From the NCBI GenBank assembly GCA_037043455.1, contig JAWPHD010000141.1, positions 62,001 to 126,000 of the forward strand: a stretch of DNA of 64,000 bases; not shown here. Direction: 5' to 3'. Below are more notes on the stretch, generated by a model. That model did not search any database and was not told the DNA's origin. It saw only the letters and a program-made list of their open reading frames with translations. The stretch's first letter is position 1. Source of the stretch: Cyrtodaria siliqua. Lineage: Eukaryota; Mollusca; Bivalvia; Adapedonta; Hiatellidae.

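Overview
The window is eukaryotic nuclear DNA from an invertebrate animal, most plausibly a bivalve mollusc. It is AT-rich, its GT-AG introns are full of minisatellites, tRNA-derived SINEs, short inverted-repeat transposons and Helitron-like elements, and coding sequence is only about 11% of it. The species is not identifiable by eye, and the bivalve assignment is an inference from the style of the repeats. There are no bacterial genes, operons, CRISPR arrays or rRNA genes.

One gene dominates. It runs on the + strand from 4831 to beyond the right edge. I assembled 25 exons (7,357 coding bases, about 2,450 codons) whose splice phases join into one uninterrupted frame. The product is a very large, cysteine-rich, presumably extracellular protein made of modules of roughly 38-45 residues of the ephrin-receptor-like / GCC2-GCC3 kind. 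The 5' half (exons 1-13) is made of short modules with the pattern CxxCPAGxxC...C..G.YS..G...C. From within exon 14 onward, modules of the GYYCP / CPxGTY type take over. The start codon, signal peptide, any membrane anchor, the stop codon, promoter and UTRs all lie outside the window, so biological function cannot be read from it.

Layout: 1-4830 is upstream flank or intron with a SINE, a 55-bp satellite and a 45-bp minisatellite. 4831-30835 holds exons 1-14, with introns carrying a 32-bp array, a tandem duplication hit by two TTAA-type transposons, a SINE expanded from inside by a 38-bp array, a 26-bp array, partial tandem copies of exons 10 and 11, and several inverted-repeat elements. 30836-48252 holds exons 15-21, two large tandem-repeat-cored elements and a 3.3-kb inverted-repeat element containing a 37-bp array with a 1,087-bp higher-order period. 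48253-64000 holds exons 22-25, 41-45-bp and about 40-bp arrays, a second CATACATG-ended transposon, and a 3.4-kb element made of about 319-bp repeats that ends 8 bp before exon 25.

The most interesting structure is (i) the modular exon architecture, with several exons of exactly 114, 228 and 342 bp; (ii) six same-orientation elements with common ends (TTTAGCTC-like start, CTCTTGTTT end) but different tandem-repeat cores, three of which end within 50 bp of a 3' splice site; (iii) an 89-bp acceptor-plus-exon unit repeated four times at exon 10, one copy broken by a transposon with a 7-bp target duplication; and (iv) reciprocal empty sites for two TTAA insertions. Most long open frames outside the exons are artefacts of minisatellites, in several cases because the unit length is a multiple of three.
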